From Tenacibaculum larymnensis (GTDB taxonomy: Bacteria; Bacteroidota; Bacteroidia; Flavobacteriales; Flavobacteriaceae), in contig NZ_JAIWJY010000001.1 of assembly GCF_028829235.1 (NCBI RefSeq), positions 124,001 to 188,000 on the forward strand: DNA of 64,000 nucleotides. Direction: 5' to 3'. Positions 37,643 through 47,207 of the stretch are shown here, one piece after another (the stretch's first letter is position 1; each line of letters opens with the position of its first letter). The notes beneath the pieces are model-generated. The model had not been told where the DNA came from. It did not search any database and worked only from the letters and a program-made list of their open reading frames with translations. Position numbers and translations under genes: made by a program.

Positions 37643-37738
37643 CGACTAAAAACAGCGTTTATAAACCACTATACTAAAAACTTTGTTAAAACAAATGCGC
37701 AACTGTTACACAAACTTTTAGAACTGTACTGAAAAACG

Positions 37739-37746
37739 TACATTTG
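37739..37746 (+). promoter_or_regulatory. TAnnTTTG -7 box of rseP
   Basis: Reads TACATTTG, 31 bases before the ATG at 37777. The TTG at 37744 that would extend the frame lies inside this box and is thus unlikely to be the start. Confidence 0.55.
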
Positions 37747-37776
37747 TCAGATTTTAAATTTAGACGAACACCATTT

Positions 37777-39123
37777 ATGGAAATTTTAATAAAAGCATCA
37801 CAATTCATTTTAAGCTTATCGCTCTTAATCGTTTTACACGAGTTAGGACACTTTATTCCAGCAAAATTATTCAAAACCCGTGTAGAAAAATTCTACCTTT
37901 TTTTCGATTATAAATTCTCTTTATTTAAAAAGAAGGTTGGTGAAACAGTTTATGGTATTGGTTGGATTCCGTTAGGTGGTTACGTTAAGATTGCAGGAAT
38001 GATTGATGAGAGTATGGATACCGAACAAATGCAAAAACCTGCGCAACCATGGGAGTTTCGTTCTAAACCTGCATGGCAACGTTTAATTATTATGCTAGGT
38101 GGAGTTATTGTTAATTTTGTGTTAGGTATTTTAATTTACATCTGTTTAATGTGGGCTTATGGTGAGAAATACTTACCTAATGAAAGTTTAAAAGATGGTG
38201 TTTGGGTTCAAGATCAATTAGGAAAAGATTTAGGTTTAGAAACTGGAGATAAAATCTTAACAATTGACGGACAAAAAATTGAAAAATTTAGAGAGCTTCC
38301 GTTAGAGTTTATTAACGGTACTAATTACACTGTTGAAAGAAACGGAACTGTTCTTGAAAAAGAAATTCCAACCGATTTTATTTCAAAATTAGTTGATAGA
38401 GGTAAGGATGCTGGAGCTTTTATAATGTACAGACAACCTTTTGTTATTGGACAAATCCCTGAAGATTCTCCAAATATAAAAAGTGAATTACAAAAGAAAG
38501 ATATTATAACTGCTATTAATGGTATTTCTACTCCTTATTTTGATCAGGTTCAAGTAGTTTTAGAAAGTAAAAAAGGTCAAGAAATAAATGTTACTGTTAA
38601 ACGAGGTAACCAAAACATAACTATTCCTGCTAAGGTTTCTGATGAAGGAAAATTAGGAATTTATGCTACAAACTTACCTTTAACAGATTTAGAAAAACTA
38701 GGTTACTATAACTTAGCGGAAAAAACATATACTTTTGGAGAAGCTATTCCTGCTGGTACAAATAAAGCTTGGACAACCTTAACCAACTATATTAAGCAAA
38801 TGAAAAAGATTTTAAACCCTAGTACGGGTGCTTATAAAGGTTTAGGTGGATTTATCTCTATCGGAAGTATATTTCCTTCAGAATTTAGCTGGGAAACATT
38901 CTGGAACATTACAGCATTCTTATCAATTATGTTAGGATTTATGAATTTATTACCAATCCCTGCTTTAGATGGTGGTCATGTTGTATTCACCTTGTGGGAA
39001 ATGATTACGGGTAAAAAACCAGGTGATAAGTTCTTAGAATATGCTCAAATTACAGGATTTATCTTATTAATAGCATTATTACTATTCGCCAATGGAAACG
39101 ATATATTTAGGTTGTTTAAATAA
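37777..39123 (+). CDS. rseP: Site-2 metalloprotease RseP
   Basis: An intramembrane zinc protease that in other bacteria cuts anti-sigma factors and clears signal peptides. From MEILIKASQF it has 448 residues, close to E. coli RseP (450). The active site HELGH lies in the first span (His21, Glu22, His25), and the second half of the site, LLPIPALDGGHVVF, is near the C-terminus. Two PDZ-like domains lie between (about 125-300). WIPLGGYVKIAGM is also typical. In E. coli the gene acts in the sigma-E envelope stress pathway; in this lineage the substrates are not known. Confidence 0.95.
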   Translation: MEILIKASQFILSLSLLIVLHELGHFIPAKLFKTRVEKFYLFFDYKFSLFKKKVGETVYGIGWIPLGGYVKIAGMIDESMDTEQMQKPAQPWEFRSKPAWQRLIIMLGGVIVNFVLGILIYICLMWAYGEKYLPNESLKDGVWVQDQLGKDLGLETGDKILTIDGQKIEKFRELPLEFINGTNYTVERNGTVLEKEIPTDFISKLVDRGKDAGAFIMYRQPFVIGQIPEDSPNIKSELQKKDIITAINGISTPYFDQVQVVLESKKGQEINVTVKRGNQNITIPAKVSDEGKLGIYATNLPLTDLEKLGYYNLAEKTYTFGEAIPAGTNKAWTTLTNYIKQMKKILNPSTGAYKGLGGFISIGSIFPSEFSWETFWNITAFLSIMLGFMNLLPIPALDGGHVVFTLWEMITGKKPGDKFLEYAQITGFILLIALLLFANGNDIFRLFK

Positions 39124-39142
39124 CCTATAAACAATACAAAAT

Positions 39143-39175
39143 AAAAAAGCATCGTACTAAGTACGATGCTTTTTT
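39143..39175. terminator. Bidirectional terminator between rseP and the acyltransferase gene
   Basis: A 15-bp stem (39143-39157 with 39161-39175, core GCATCGTAC) with a 3-base loop, A-run and T-run. Confidence 0.88.
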
Positions 39176-39203
39176 ATTTATGTTATATTTTAACTTGGCT
39201 TGA

Positions 39204-41012
39204 TTACTTATTTAAGTTTTCTGCTGCACGACGTTCTAACTCTGCTTGAAACTCTTCCATAACAGGTTTTACTGTACTTTCTGGTATATCTGCTACCTTA
39301 ATATACATTAATCCATCAATTGCATTATTAAACTTAGGATCTACGTTAAACGCAACTAAACGAGCATTCTGTTTTACGTACTTTTTAATTAATACCGGAA
39401 TACGTAACTCTCCTGGCTCAAGCTCATCAATAATCTTATCAAACTTTTGCATATCTGCCTCTGTAGCATCAAATACAAAATCTTTATCAGCATCTTTTAG
39501 CTTTACTTTAAATTCTTTCTTTGGTCTAATATATTGTGCCACATACGGATCGTAATAATGAGATTTCATGAACTCAATCATTAATGATTTTGAGAATTCA
39601 GAAAACTGATTACTTATACTTACTCCTCCCATTAAATACTTATGCTCTGGATAACGTAATGTAACATGCACAATTCCTTTCCACAGTAAGAATAATGGCA
39701 TTGGTTTTTGTTGATATTCTTTAATAATGAAAGCACGTCCCATTTCAATGGTTTTTTCCATCATAGGGTACAATTCTGGCTCTATTCTAAATAATGTTTG
39801 AATATAAAAACCATTTATTCCGTGTTTCTTATAAATATCTTTTCCTAACCCCATTCTATAGGCTCCTACCAATCTATTTTGTTGGTCGTCCCATAAAAAT
39901 AAGTGGTGGTAATATTTATCAAATCTATCTAGATCAATAGGTTTATTTGTTCCTTCTCCTACTTCTCTGAACGTAATTTCACGTAAACGACCTATTTCAT
40001 GCAAAATATTTGGTATTTCTTTTGCGCTTGCAAAAAACACCTCATAGTTCTTACTTTGTAATAATCTACTTCCTTTTTCTCGTAAAGCATCAACTTCTTT
40101 TACAAATAAATCTGGTGATTTTTGAGATGTAATTTTTTTAGCTTTCTTCGGAATTTTTAAATTGTGTGTTGACAATATCTTTGGAGATGCTTTCTCATAC
40201 GGATTCGCCAACATATACGTTTTTCTACGTAAAAATTGATAAAAATCAGGTATCTCTGTAAATGAATCTTGATCTTTAACTGATATAGGTTTACCAATTC
40301 TTACTTTAATAACTCTATTTTTCTGAGATAATAATTCTGACGGAAGTTTTGCTGTTCTTAATGTATCACTAATTTTAGATAATGTATAAAACAGCTGACT
40401 ATTTTTAGCATGAAAATAAATAGGAATTACAGGTACTTTAGCTTTTTTAATTAAACGTACAGCTCCTTGCTCCCATTCTTTATCTACCATTAGCTTTCCA
40501 TCACGATACGTAGATACTTCACCTGCTGGGAAAAGTCCTAATGGCTTTCCTTCTCTTAAATGTAATAAGGCATTTTTAATTCCTGATACACTCGATTTAG
40601 CATCCTTATGATTTTCAAAAGGATTTACTGGCATTACATAGGGCTTTAAAGGCTCTATTCTGTGCAATAAAAAATTTGCTATAATCTTGTAATCAGTTCT
40701 ATGCTCTAATAAGAGTTTTAATAATAAAATACCATCTATCCCTCCAAGCGGATGGTTAGAAATAGTTATAAATGGTCCTTCTTTAGGAATACGTTTTAAA
40801 TCTTCTTCTGGAATTTCAAACTCAATTTGAAACTCATCTAACAAACCATTTAAAAAAGGTAAATCTTTTTTGTGCTTGTGCTTGTTATAAATTTCATTGG
40901 CGGTAGAAATTCGCAAAACTTTCATCAGCAACCAACCTGAAAACGTTCCGAAAACGCCGAACTTGTCGGCCCCTATTGCTTTTGCAACTTCTTTAGGTGT
41001 TACTAATCCCAT
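39204..41012 (-). CDS. olsF: Bifunctional acyltransferase, OlsF-like (ornithine/amino-acid lipid synthesis)
   Basis: A 602-residue two-domain protein. The N-terminal half (about 60-290) is a PlsC-type O-acyltransferase with SNHPLGGIDG as the acceptor/catalytic motif and FPAGEVSTYRDG. The C-terminal half (about 315-600) is a GNAT-like N-acyltransferase of the kind that acylates the alpha-amino group (IGRLREITFREVGEGT, GAYRMGLGKDI, LWKGIVHVTLRYP, LMGGVSIS). This fusion is the OlsF arrangement known from Serratia and Flavobacterium, which makes ornithine lipids; a related glycine-lipid product is the alternative. It acts at the inner membrane. No gene for a separate OlsA or OlsB partner is nearby. 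Confidence 0.82.
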   Translation of the reverse strand: MGLVTPKEVAKAIGADKFGVFGTFSGWLLMKVLRISTANEIYNKHKHKKDLPFLNGLLDEFQIEFEIPEEDLKRIPKEGPFITISNHPLGGIDGILLLKLLLEHRTDYKIIANFLLHRIEPLKPYVMPVNPFENHKDAKSSVSGIKNALLHLREGKPLGLFPAGEVSTYRDGKLMVDKEWEQGAVRLIKKAKVPVIPIYFHAKNSQLFYTLSKISDTLRTAKLPSELLSQKNRVIKVRIGKPISVKDQDSFTEIPDFYQFLRRKTYMLANPYEKASPKILSTHNLKIPKKAKKITSQKSPDLFVKEVDALREKGSRLLQSKNYEVFFASAKEIPNILHEIGRLREITFREVGEGTNKPIDLDRFDKYYHHLFLWDDQQNRLVGAYRMGLGKDIYKKHGINGFYIQTLFRIEPELYPMMEKTIEMGRAFIIKEYQQKPMPLFLLWKGIVHVTLRYPEHKYLMGGVSISNQFSEFSKSLMIEFMKSHYYDPYVAQYIRPKKEFKVKLKDADKDFVFDATEADMQKFDKIIDELEPGELRIPVLIKKYVKQNARLVAFNVDPKFNNAIDGLMYIKVADIPESTVKPVMEEFQAELERRAAENLNK

Positions 41013-41037
41013 ACATAGTTATCAATTGACATAACTG

Positions 41038-41045
41038 CAAATATA
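41038..41045 (-). promoter_or_regulatory. TAnnTTTG -7 box of the OlsF-like gene
   Basis: Minus-strand reading is TATATTTG, 26 bases from the start at 41012, so this gene can be expressed apart from the aspartate kinase gene upstream. Confidence 0.5.
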
Positions 41046-41063
41046 ATCGATTTTTTGCAAGCT

Positions 41064-42317
41064 TTACATGTTTTCTTGAATCACTAACTGTGCAGTTTCA
41101 GTATTTATTTGACGAATGATTGATTTTCCTCGCTTTCTTATCGTTTTTATCGCGTCATCATTAAAGTGACGGATTGTGTATAAAGTAGTATCCTTATAAG
41201 CTCTAATTTTATACGCTCCTTTTAAATCGTTATAAAAGTTTTCAAAATTATTATACTTATCTTCTATACATACAGAAAAACTGATCGCCGAATTTTGAAT
41301 TAAGTTTACCTTTAAATTATAGTCGTGTAGTTTCTTAAAAACATCGCTAATATTATCTTCTACCATAAAAGAGAAATCTTTTGCTGAAATCGCTACTAAA
41401 ATTTGATTTTTCTTTACGATAAAACATGGAACCTCTGGTGTTATCTTTTTTCCTCTTCCAACACATGTTCCTGATTTTGTAACATCTTCAAACGAACGCA
41501 CATATAGCGGAATATTTTTTTGTTCTAAAGGCTGAATTGTTTTTGGGTGAATTACCGATGCTCCATAAAACGCCATTTCAATAGCTTCTGTATACGAAAT
41601 TTCTTGTAACAAAGCTGTTTCTGAAAACACTCTAGGATCAGCATTTAATACTCCTTGAACATCTTTCCAAATAGTAACGCTATCAGCATCCAAACAATAA
41701 GCAAAAATACCTGCGGTATAATCGGAACCTTCTCTTCCTAAAGTAGTTGTTTCTGTTCCAAATCCTCCTAAAAACCCTTGTGTAATATTCAATTTAGATA
41801 CATCAACTTTTTCTTTGATTTGTTGCTCAGTTTGCTCCCAATCTATTTTAGCATCGCGATAAGTACCATCAGTTTTTATGTACTCTCTTACGTCTAACCA
41901 TTGATTCTCTACTCCTATTTCAGATAAATAAGCACTTACAATAGTGGTAGATAGTAACTCTCCAAAACCAACCATTTGATCGTACACGTAGTTATAATCT
42001 TTGGATGTATTTCGAGCCATGAAACCGCTCAATTCACCAAATAAATGATTTACCTTGTTATATATCTCGTCATTTGGACTGAATAAATCCTCCAACATTT
42101 TTTTATGGAAGTCTTCTACAAAGTTCAAAGAATCTTTAAGGCTTTCCTTTTTGTAGAAATAATCATTAACCACTTGCTCAAAAGCATTGGTCATTTTTCC
42201 CATAGCAGAAATTACAACTAGTATATTTTCTGTTCCTTCATGTTGCAATACTTTCGCAACATTTTTCACTCCATTCGCATCTTTTACCGATGCTCCTCCA
42301 AACTTAAATATTCTCAT
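41064..42317 (-). CDS. Aspartate kinase (monofunctional)
   Basis: Phosphorylates aspartate at the start of the lysine, threonine and methionine pathway. The 417-residue protein has the kinase start FKFGGASVKDANGV, the VISAMGKMTNAF loop, TTLGREGSDYTAG (substrate and ATP region) and IWKDVQGVLNADPRV. ACT-type regulatory sequence (about 310-417, QILVAISAKDFSFMVEDNIS) follows, so feedback control is likely although the effector cannot be told. There is no homoserine dehydrogenase domain. It overlaps the GNAT gene upstream by 14 bases and is probably translated with it. Confidence 0.93.
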   Translation of the reverse strand: MRIFKFGGASVKDANGVKNVAKVLQHEGTENILVVISAMGKMTNAFEQVVNDYFYKKESLKDSLNFVEDFHKKMLEDLFSPNDEIYNKVNHLFGELSGFMARNTSKDYNYVYDQMVGFGELLSTTIVSAYLSEIGVENQWLDVREYIKTDGTYRDAKIDWEQTEQQIKEKVDVSKLNITQGFLGGFGTETTTLGREGSDYTAGIFAYCLDADSVTIWKDVQGVLNADPRVFSETALLQEISYTEAIEMAFYGASVIHPKTIQPLEQKNIPLYVRSFEDVTKSGTCVGRGKKITPEVPCFIVKKNQILVAISAKDFSFMVEDNISDVFKKLHDYNLKVNLIQNSAISFSVCIEDKYNNFENFYNDLKGAYKIRAYKDTTLYTIRHFNDDAIKTIRKRGKSIIRQINTETAQLVIQENM

Positions 42318-42786
42318 TACAAAATTGTTCTAAGCTTTGTTCATTCATATGGCATACTCTCCACTCATCATATACAGTAGCACCTGTGTTTTTATAAAAA
42401 TCGACAGCTCCTGTATTCCAATCTAACACTTCCCAAGCAACTCTTTTACAGTTGTTTTTATGTGCATAATTCATTACAGCACTATATAATGCTTTTCCTG
42501 CACCTATACCTCTTTTAGATTGCGTCACCATTAAATCTTCTAAATGAATTGCTTTTCCTTTCCATGTAGAATAACGTTCATAAAACAACGCCATTCCTAT
42601 AATCTTATTATCTTCTTCAGCCACAAAGGTTTTAAACTTCGGTTTATCAGAAAACCCATCTTTAACAATGTCTTCAACCGTAATTTTAACCGCATCTGGT
42701 TCCTTTTCAAAAACAGCTAATTCAATAATTAAATCTAATATAGCTTGAGCATCTTTTTGCTCTCCTGGTCTGATAATAAAACTCAT
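42304..42786 (-). CDS. GNAT-family N-acetyltransferase
   Basis: A 160-residue single-domain GNAT enzyme: FIIRPGEQKDAQAILDLI start, acetyl-CoA pyrophosphate loop QSKRGIGAGKALYSAV (Q/RxxGxG/A) and ending DWNTGAVDFYKNTGATVYDEWRV. This layout is that of the polyamine/thialysine-type acetyltransferases (SAT-like), but substrate is not proven. Its end overlaps aspartate kinase by 14 bases. Confidence 0.88.
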   Translation of the reverse strand: MSFIIRPGEQKDAQAILDLIIELAVFEKEPDAVKITVEDIVKDGFSDKPKFKTFVAEEDNKIIGMALFYERYSTWKGKAIHLEDLMVTQSKRGIGAGKALYSAVMNYAHKNNCKRVAWEVLDWNTGAVDFYKNTGATVYDEWRVCHMNEQSLEQFCNENI

Positions 42787-42932
42787 TTCTTACTTTTTTT
42801 GGTAAAGATACTTCTCTTAAAACTTTCTGATAAAACAAATGAAAAATTAAAACACATCATATTTTTTTGTTGAAAATTTTAAATTACTAAATAAAAGTTG
42901 GCATCTTTGTACGCACAACACAAAAATTTGAC

Positions 42933-43967
42933 ATGAGTAACAAGCATATGACGCTGGGTGAGTTTATCATCAGCAAACAAAAAGACTTTAAATATTCTTC
43001 TGGTGAATTATCTCGTTTAATAAATTCTATCCGTTTAGCTGCTAAAGTAGTAAACCACGAAATTAGAAAAGCTGGATTGGTTGATATTACTGGAGCTGCT
43101 GGTGATATTAATGTACAAGGTGAGGCACAACAAAAGCTAGATGTTTTAGCAAACGATTTATTTAAACAAACATTAATTAATCGTGAGATTGTTTGTGGTA
43201 TTGCTAGTGAAGAAGAAGACGATTTTGTAATTGTTGAAGGTCAAAACAAAGCCAACGAAAATAAATATGTGTTGTTAATGGATCCTTTAGATGGATCATC
43301 TAACATTGATGTAAATGTTTCTGTAGGAACTATTTTTTCTATTTACAGAAGAATTTCTCCTGTTGGAACTCCTGTAACTAAAGAAGACTTTTTACAAAAA
43401 GGTAGCGAACAAGTAGCCGCTGGTTATGTGGCTTATGGTACCTCAACCATGTTAGTTTTTACTACTGGTAATGGAGTGAATGGATTTACCTTAAATCCTG
43501 CCATTGGTACTTTTTACTTATCGCACCCAAACATGAGTTATCCTGAAATTGGTAGAATTTACTCAGTAAGTGAAGGGTATTTTACACATTTTCAAGAAGG
43601 AATGAAACGTTTCTTAATTCACTGTAAAGAATTAAACGAAGCAGATAACCGTCCGTACACAGCTCGTTATATTGGATCGTTAGTTTCAGATTTCCATAGA
43701 AATATGATAAAGGGTGGTGTTTATATTTATCCTGCAACTGCCATAACACCTAAAGGAAAACTACGCTTGTTATACGAATGTAATCCTATGGCTTTTATTT
43801 GTGAGCAAGCAGGTGGTAAAGCTTCTGATGGTTTTACTCGTATTTTAGATATTAAACCTACCGAGTTACACCAACGTGTACCTTTTTATTGTGGTAGTAT
43901 ACAAATGGTTGAAAAAGCTGAAGAATTTATGACTGAATTTTCTGCTAATGAAAAGCCAACCTATTAA
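42933..43967 (+). CDS. fbp: Fructose-1,6-bisphosphatase, class I
   Basis: Removes the 1-phosphate of fructose-1,6-bisphosphate in gluconeogenesis. 344 residues, usual for bacterial class I enzymes. The metal-binding core is [24 protein letters not shown], preceded by [10 protein letters not shown] (metal Glu) and followed by [22 protein letters not shown] and [19 protein letters not shown] (Glu ligand), as expected. Upstream CATCTTTG is one base off the -7 consensus. A good terminator follows. Confidence 0.97.
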   Translation: MSNKHMTLGEFIISKQKDFKYSSGELSRLINSIRLAAKVVNHEIRKAGLVDITGAAGDINVQGEAQQKLDVLANDLFKQTLINREIVCGIASEEEDDFVIVEGQNKANENKYVLLMDPLDGSSNIDVNVSVGTIFSIYRRISPVGTPVTKEDFLQKGSEQVAAGYVAYGTSTMLVFTTGNGVNGFTLNPAIGTFYLSHPNMSYPEIGRIYSVSEGYFTHFQEGMKRFLIHCKELNEADNRPYTARYIGSLVSDFHRNMIKGGVYIYPATAITPKGKLRLLYECNPMAFICEQAGGKASDGFTRILDIKPTELHQRVPFYCGSIQMVEKAEEFMTEFSANEKPTY

Positions 43968-44002
43968 AGAATAGTTATTATTTATACTCAAATAAATTAT
44001 CC

Positions 44003-44034
44003 ATAAGGCAAACAGTTGTTTGCCTTATTTTTTT
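44003..44034 (+). terminator. Terminator after fbp
   Basis: A 12-bp stem (44003-44014 with 44017-44028, ATAAGGCAAACA) with a tiny loop and a following run of T. Confidence 0.85.
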
Positions 44035-44091
44035 AGGTTAAATTTACATTCGGAAAAACGAAAAAATTAATCTATTAAAAAACAAATAATT

Positions 44092-44700
44092 ATGGCTTTT
44101 AACTTACCAGAATTAGGATACGCTTACGACGCTTTAGAACCACATATAGATGCTAGAACTATGGAAATTCACCATAGCAAGCACCACAACGGATATACTA
44201 CTAAATTAAATGCTGCTATTGAAGGTACTGATTTAGAAGGAAAATCTATCGAAGATATTTTAACAAATTTAGATATGAACAATGCTGCTGTTCGTAATAA
44301 CGGTGGTGGTTTTTACAACCACTCTTTATTCTGGACAGTAATGAACCCAGAAGATAGAGGATATTTATCTGGAGAATTAAAAGATGCTATCGAAGCTGAA
44401 TTTGGTTCAAAAGAAGCTTTTATCGATGCTTTTTCTAAGGCAGCTGCTACACAGTTTGGTTCAGGATGGGCTTGGTTATGTGTACACAAAGGAGGAAAAG
44501 TAGAAGTTTGCTCTACTCCTAACCAAGACAACCCATTAATGCCAGGTGTTACTTGTGGCGGAACTCCTATTTTAGGATTAGACGTTTGGGAACACGCTTA
44601 TTACTTAAACTACCAAAACCGTCGTCCTGATTATATTGAAGCTTTCTTCAAAGTAATCAACTGGAACGAGGTAGAAAGAAGATATGCTGCAGCTAAATAA
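44092..44700 (+). CDS. sodA: Fe/Mn superoxide dismutase
   Basis: Removes superoxide. 202 residues with the family pattern: [26 protein letters not shown] (first metal His), [12 protein letters not shown] (second metal His), FGSGWAWL, and [19 protein letters not shown] (metal Asp and His). There is no signal peptide, so it should be cytoplasmic. Metal preference (Fe, Mn or either) cannot be told by eye. A-rich leader and uniform codons suggest strong expression. Confidence 0.97.
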   Translation: MAFNLPELGYAYDALEPHIDARTMEIHHSKHHNGYTTKLNAAIEGTDLEGKSIEDILTNLDMNNAAVRNNGGGFYNHSLFWTVMNPEDRGYLSGELKDAIEAEFGSKEAFIDAFSKAAATQFGSGWAWLCVHKGGKVEVCSTPNQDNPLMPGVTCGGTPILGLDVWEHAYYLNYQNRRPDYIEAFFKVINWNEVERRYAAAK

Positions 44701-44720
44701 TTTTAGCTCTTGCAATAAAT

Positions 44721-44753
44721 AAAAAAAGACCTGCATTTTGCAGGTTTTTTTTA
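44721..44753. terminator. Bidirectional terminator between sodA and the thioesterase gene
   Basis: A 7-bp GC-containing stem (44729-44735 with 44739-44745, ACCTGCA) with flanking A-run and eight T. The stop codon of the minus-strand thioesterase gene lies at its right edge. Confidence 0.8.
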
Positions 44754-45236
44754 TACCGTTTTTTGTAGTCGGAAACTTTTTGTTCTTTCTTCAAAACTTG
44801 TTTGTTCTATCGGTAATACTGCATTTTCAAATAACTCTAGTAAATCCTCAGTATGTTTAGCTGAAGATAATTTTAATAAATCAAAATACACAAAAGAACT
44901 CCAAAGTATGGCTTTTAAGGCTGTTTTATCTTCATTCCACATACGTATTTCAACTAACAAATTTCTATCGCCATAATTGATTAGCTGAGAATCTATCGTT
45001 ACGGTTTCCATTAAGGTTGCCGGTTTTAAATACGCTATTTGATGTGAACCAACCACCCAACTTTTTCCTCTTTCTTTTCCGTGTTGGTAAATATCTAAAT
45101 TATAATTAGCGATCAACTGATCTTCTCTTGCATTGATAAGGTAATTAAAATAAGATGCATTATTTAAATGATTAAAAGGATCGCAATCTTGAAATCTGAT
45201 TTTTGTTTTACTTTCTAAAATTTTTGGTATTTCCAT
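44751..45236 (-). CDS. Hotdog-fold acyl-CoA thioesterase
   Basis: A 161-residue 4HBT/YbgC-like thioesterase: TKIRFQDCDPFNHLNNASYFNYLINAREDQ holds the catalytic Asp and HLNN motif, followed by VGSHQIAYLKPATLMETVTID and ALKAILWSSFVYFDL. It hydrolyses acyl-CoA of unknown chain. The ATG at 45236 (MEIPKIL) is preferred to one at 45260, because the latter falls within a palindromic operator at 45249-45272. It follows the TetR regulator gene on the same strand, with the operator in between, so it is the likely regulated target. Confidence 0.87.
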   Translation of the reverse strand: MEIPKILESKTKIRFQDCDPFNHLNNASYFNYLINAREDQLIANYNLDIYQHGKERGKSWVVGSHQIAYLKPATLMETVTIDSQLINYGDRNLLVEIRMWNEDKTALKAILWSSFVYFDLLKLSSAKHTEDLLELFENAVLPIEQTSFEERTKSFRLQKTV

Positions 45237-45248
45237 GGTGTTATATTT

Positions 45249-45272
45249 AAAATATACCATTTGGTATATTTT
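45249..45272. promoter_or_regulatory. Palindromic operator before the thioesterase gene
   Basis: A 24-base near-perfect palindrome with arms AAAATATACCA and TGGTATATTTT (11 of 12 positions symmetrical). It matches the palindrome in front of the tetR gene at 45911-45940, so it is very likely a binding site for the neighbouring TetR protein. Confidence 0.75.
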
Positions 45273-45287
45273 TGATTAAAAAAATAG

Positions 45288-45881
45288 TTATTTCTGTAAT
45301 TCTTGTTTTATGATTTGCTGTAATACTGCAGATACATCTTTTAAGTAACTGTCATCTTTCATAATATGTGTCATATAAACTGCTCCTTCAATCATGTAAA
45401 AAAAACGTTTTGCATACAACATACTATCTATTGATTTTTTTATTTCATTGGTTTCTTTTGCTTTTTCAATTAACTGAGAAAACCGCTCTAAAATTCTGTG
45501 ATTGTACGATTGAACCAATTGAGTAATTACCTTATTTTGATTGTTAGCATCTACACCGATATTTAAAATAGGACAACCGCCAAATTGTTTATTGTACTCA
45601 TAATAATCTTCATAAAAAACTGCTATGTTTTTCAGCATCTCTAAAGGTGTTTCTCCTTTGTTTACAGTCTTATTTAAGTCCTTTAGTACCTTTCTTACTG
45701 AAAACTTAAACGATTCTATAGCTAGCTCTTCTTTATTTTCAAAATGTCCATAAATAGCTCCTTTGGTTAAACCAGTTGCTTCTGTTATTTTTGATAAACT
45801 CATCGCAGAAAAACCGCTTCTATTAAAAATAGGAGCTACTGTTTCAATTATAAAAGCCTTTGTTCTTTCTGATTTAGACAC
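45288..45881 (-). CDS. TetR/AcrR-family transcriptional regulator
   Basis: A 197-residue repressor. The N-terminal helix-turn-helix is classic: TKAFIIETVAPIFNRSGFSAMSL, then ITEATGLTKGAIYGHFENKEEL. The C-terminal ligand domain includes FGGCPILNIGVDANNQ, often seen in regulators of fatty-acid or efflux genes. It probably controls itself and the thioesterase, because matching palindromes stand before both genes. The ligand is unknown; an acyl-CoA would fit the target. Confidence 0.93.
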   Translation of the reverse strand: MSKSERTKAFIIETVAPIFNRSGFSAMSLSKITEATGLTKGAIYGHFENKEELAIESFKFSVRKVLKDLNKTVNKGETPLEMLKNIAVFYEDYYEYNKQFGGCPILNIGVDANNQNKVITQLVQSYNHRILERFSQLIEKAKETNEIKKSIDSMLYAKRFFYMIEGAVYMTHIMKDDSYLKDVSAVLQQIIKQELQK

Positions 45882-45902
45882 TTTTCAAAAATATTAGAGA
45901 TA

Positions 45903-45910
45903 CAAATATA
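45903..45910 (-). promoter_or_regulatory. TAnnTTTG -7 box of the tetR gene
   Basis: Minus-strand reading is TATATTTG, 22 bases from the start at 45881 and directly beside the operator at 45911-45940. Confidence 0.6.
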
Positions 45911-45940
45911 CACAAAATATACTGAACGGTATATTTTGTG
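45911..45940. promoter_or_regulatory. Palindromic operator before the tetR gene
   Basis: A 30-base palindrome with arms CACAAAATATAC and GTATATTTTGTG around TGAACG (13 of 15 positions symmetrical). It fills the space upstream of the -7 box at 45903-45910, so a bound repressor would block the promoter. It shares AAAATATAC/GTATATTTT with the site at 45249-45272. Confidence 0.78.
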
Positions 45941-46006
45941 TTTTTTAGAATAAAAATCAGAAGCTTACATACTTCGAATTTTTTGTTTTTATTTTTAATA
46001 GTCTTT

Positions 46007-47154
46007 CTACTTTGAAAGCGCTTGTTCTAAATCAGTCAATAAATCGTCTATATCTTCTACTCCAACACTCAAACGAATTAAAGAATCGGTAATTCCTATT
46101 TTTAAACGATCCGCTTCAGGAATAGAAGCATGTGTCATTGTTACTGGATGACTTACCAAACTCTCTACACCTCCTAGTGATTCCGCTAACGTAAATAGTT
46201 GAGTATTTTCTAAAAAAGTTAAGGCTGCTTGTTTACTTTCATCTTTCAATCTAAAAGAAACCATACCTCCAAAATCATCCATTTGTTTTTTGGCTATTTC
46301 ATGATTTGGATGATTTTCTAATCCCGGATAAAATACCTCTCCTACTTTTGGATGTTCTGATAAATATTTAGCTACTGCTTTTCCATTTTCACAATGACGC
46401 TGCATACGTAAATGCAAGGTTTTTACTCCACGAAGTGCTAAAAACGAATCCATAGGTCCTGCAATAGCTCCCGCAGCAAACTGAATAAAGTGTAATTGTT
46501 CTGCTAACTCAGCATTTTTAGTCATTAAAGCTCCCATCACCAAATCAGAATGCCCTCCTAAATACTTGGTAGCTGAATGCATTACGATATCTACACCTAA
46601 ATCTAACGGACACTGTAAATACGGTGTTGCAAAAGTATTATCTACCGCTACTATAATAGCTGGTTTTTATTTTTCACTGCTTTGGTGATTTCTTCAATAT
46701 CCGCAATTTTCATTAACGGATTCGTAGGTGTTTCAATCCAAATTAGTTTTGTTTTTTCTGAAATTGCATTAACTACATTGGCAACTTCATTCATGTCAAC
46801 ATACTGAAACTTCAATCCATATTTTTCAAACATGTTGGTAAACATTCTATATGTCCCCCCATAAATATCATCGCCTGTAATAACCTCATCACCTGGATTT
46901 AATGTGCGAAGCACACAATCAATAGCCGATAAACCAGAAGAAAAAGCAAATCCGTGTGTTCCATTTTCAAGAGCAGCAAAAGCATTTTCTAAAGCCGTAC
47001 GCGTTGGATTCGCTGAACGTGAATACGCATATCCTTTATTCACTCCTGGGCTTGACTGTGCATAGGTTGACGTTTGAAAAATCGGAGGCATAACTGCTCC
47101 AGTAGCTTCTTCATGTTGTTGACCTCCATGTATGGTTTTTGTGTTGAATTTCAT
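46007..47154 (-). pseudogene. metB: Cystathionine gamma-synthase-like gene interrupted by a frameshift
   Basis: A trans-sulfuration PLP enzyme of the Cys/Met metabolism family in two frames. Codons 1-167 (47154 to 46651) start MKFNTKTIHGGQQHEEATGA and include YSRSANPTR and GDDIYGGTYR, then hit a stop just after KNKNQLL. The rest (IIVAVDNTFATPYL, the PLP lysine in HSATKYLGGHSDLV, ending DLEQALSK at 46007) is in another frame. One missing base among the T-runs at 46664-46674 would restore a protein of about 382 residues, the family length. All other sequence is intact, so this is a recent mutation, a sequencing error in a homopolymer, or a slippage site. If real, the enzyme is lost. Confidence 0.85.
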
Positions 47155-47207
47155 CTGTTAACATTTATTGTTCCCTTACTTTAAAGCAACATTATATTAT
47201 TAGAGAA

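Noticed and set aside
37744..37776. TTG start for rseP
   Set aside because: The codon is inside the -7 box at 37739-37746; the ATG at 37777 gives the normal RseP N-terminus.
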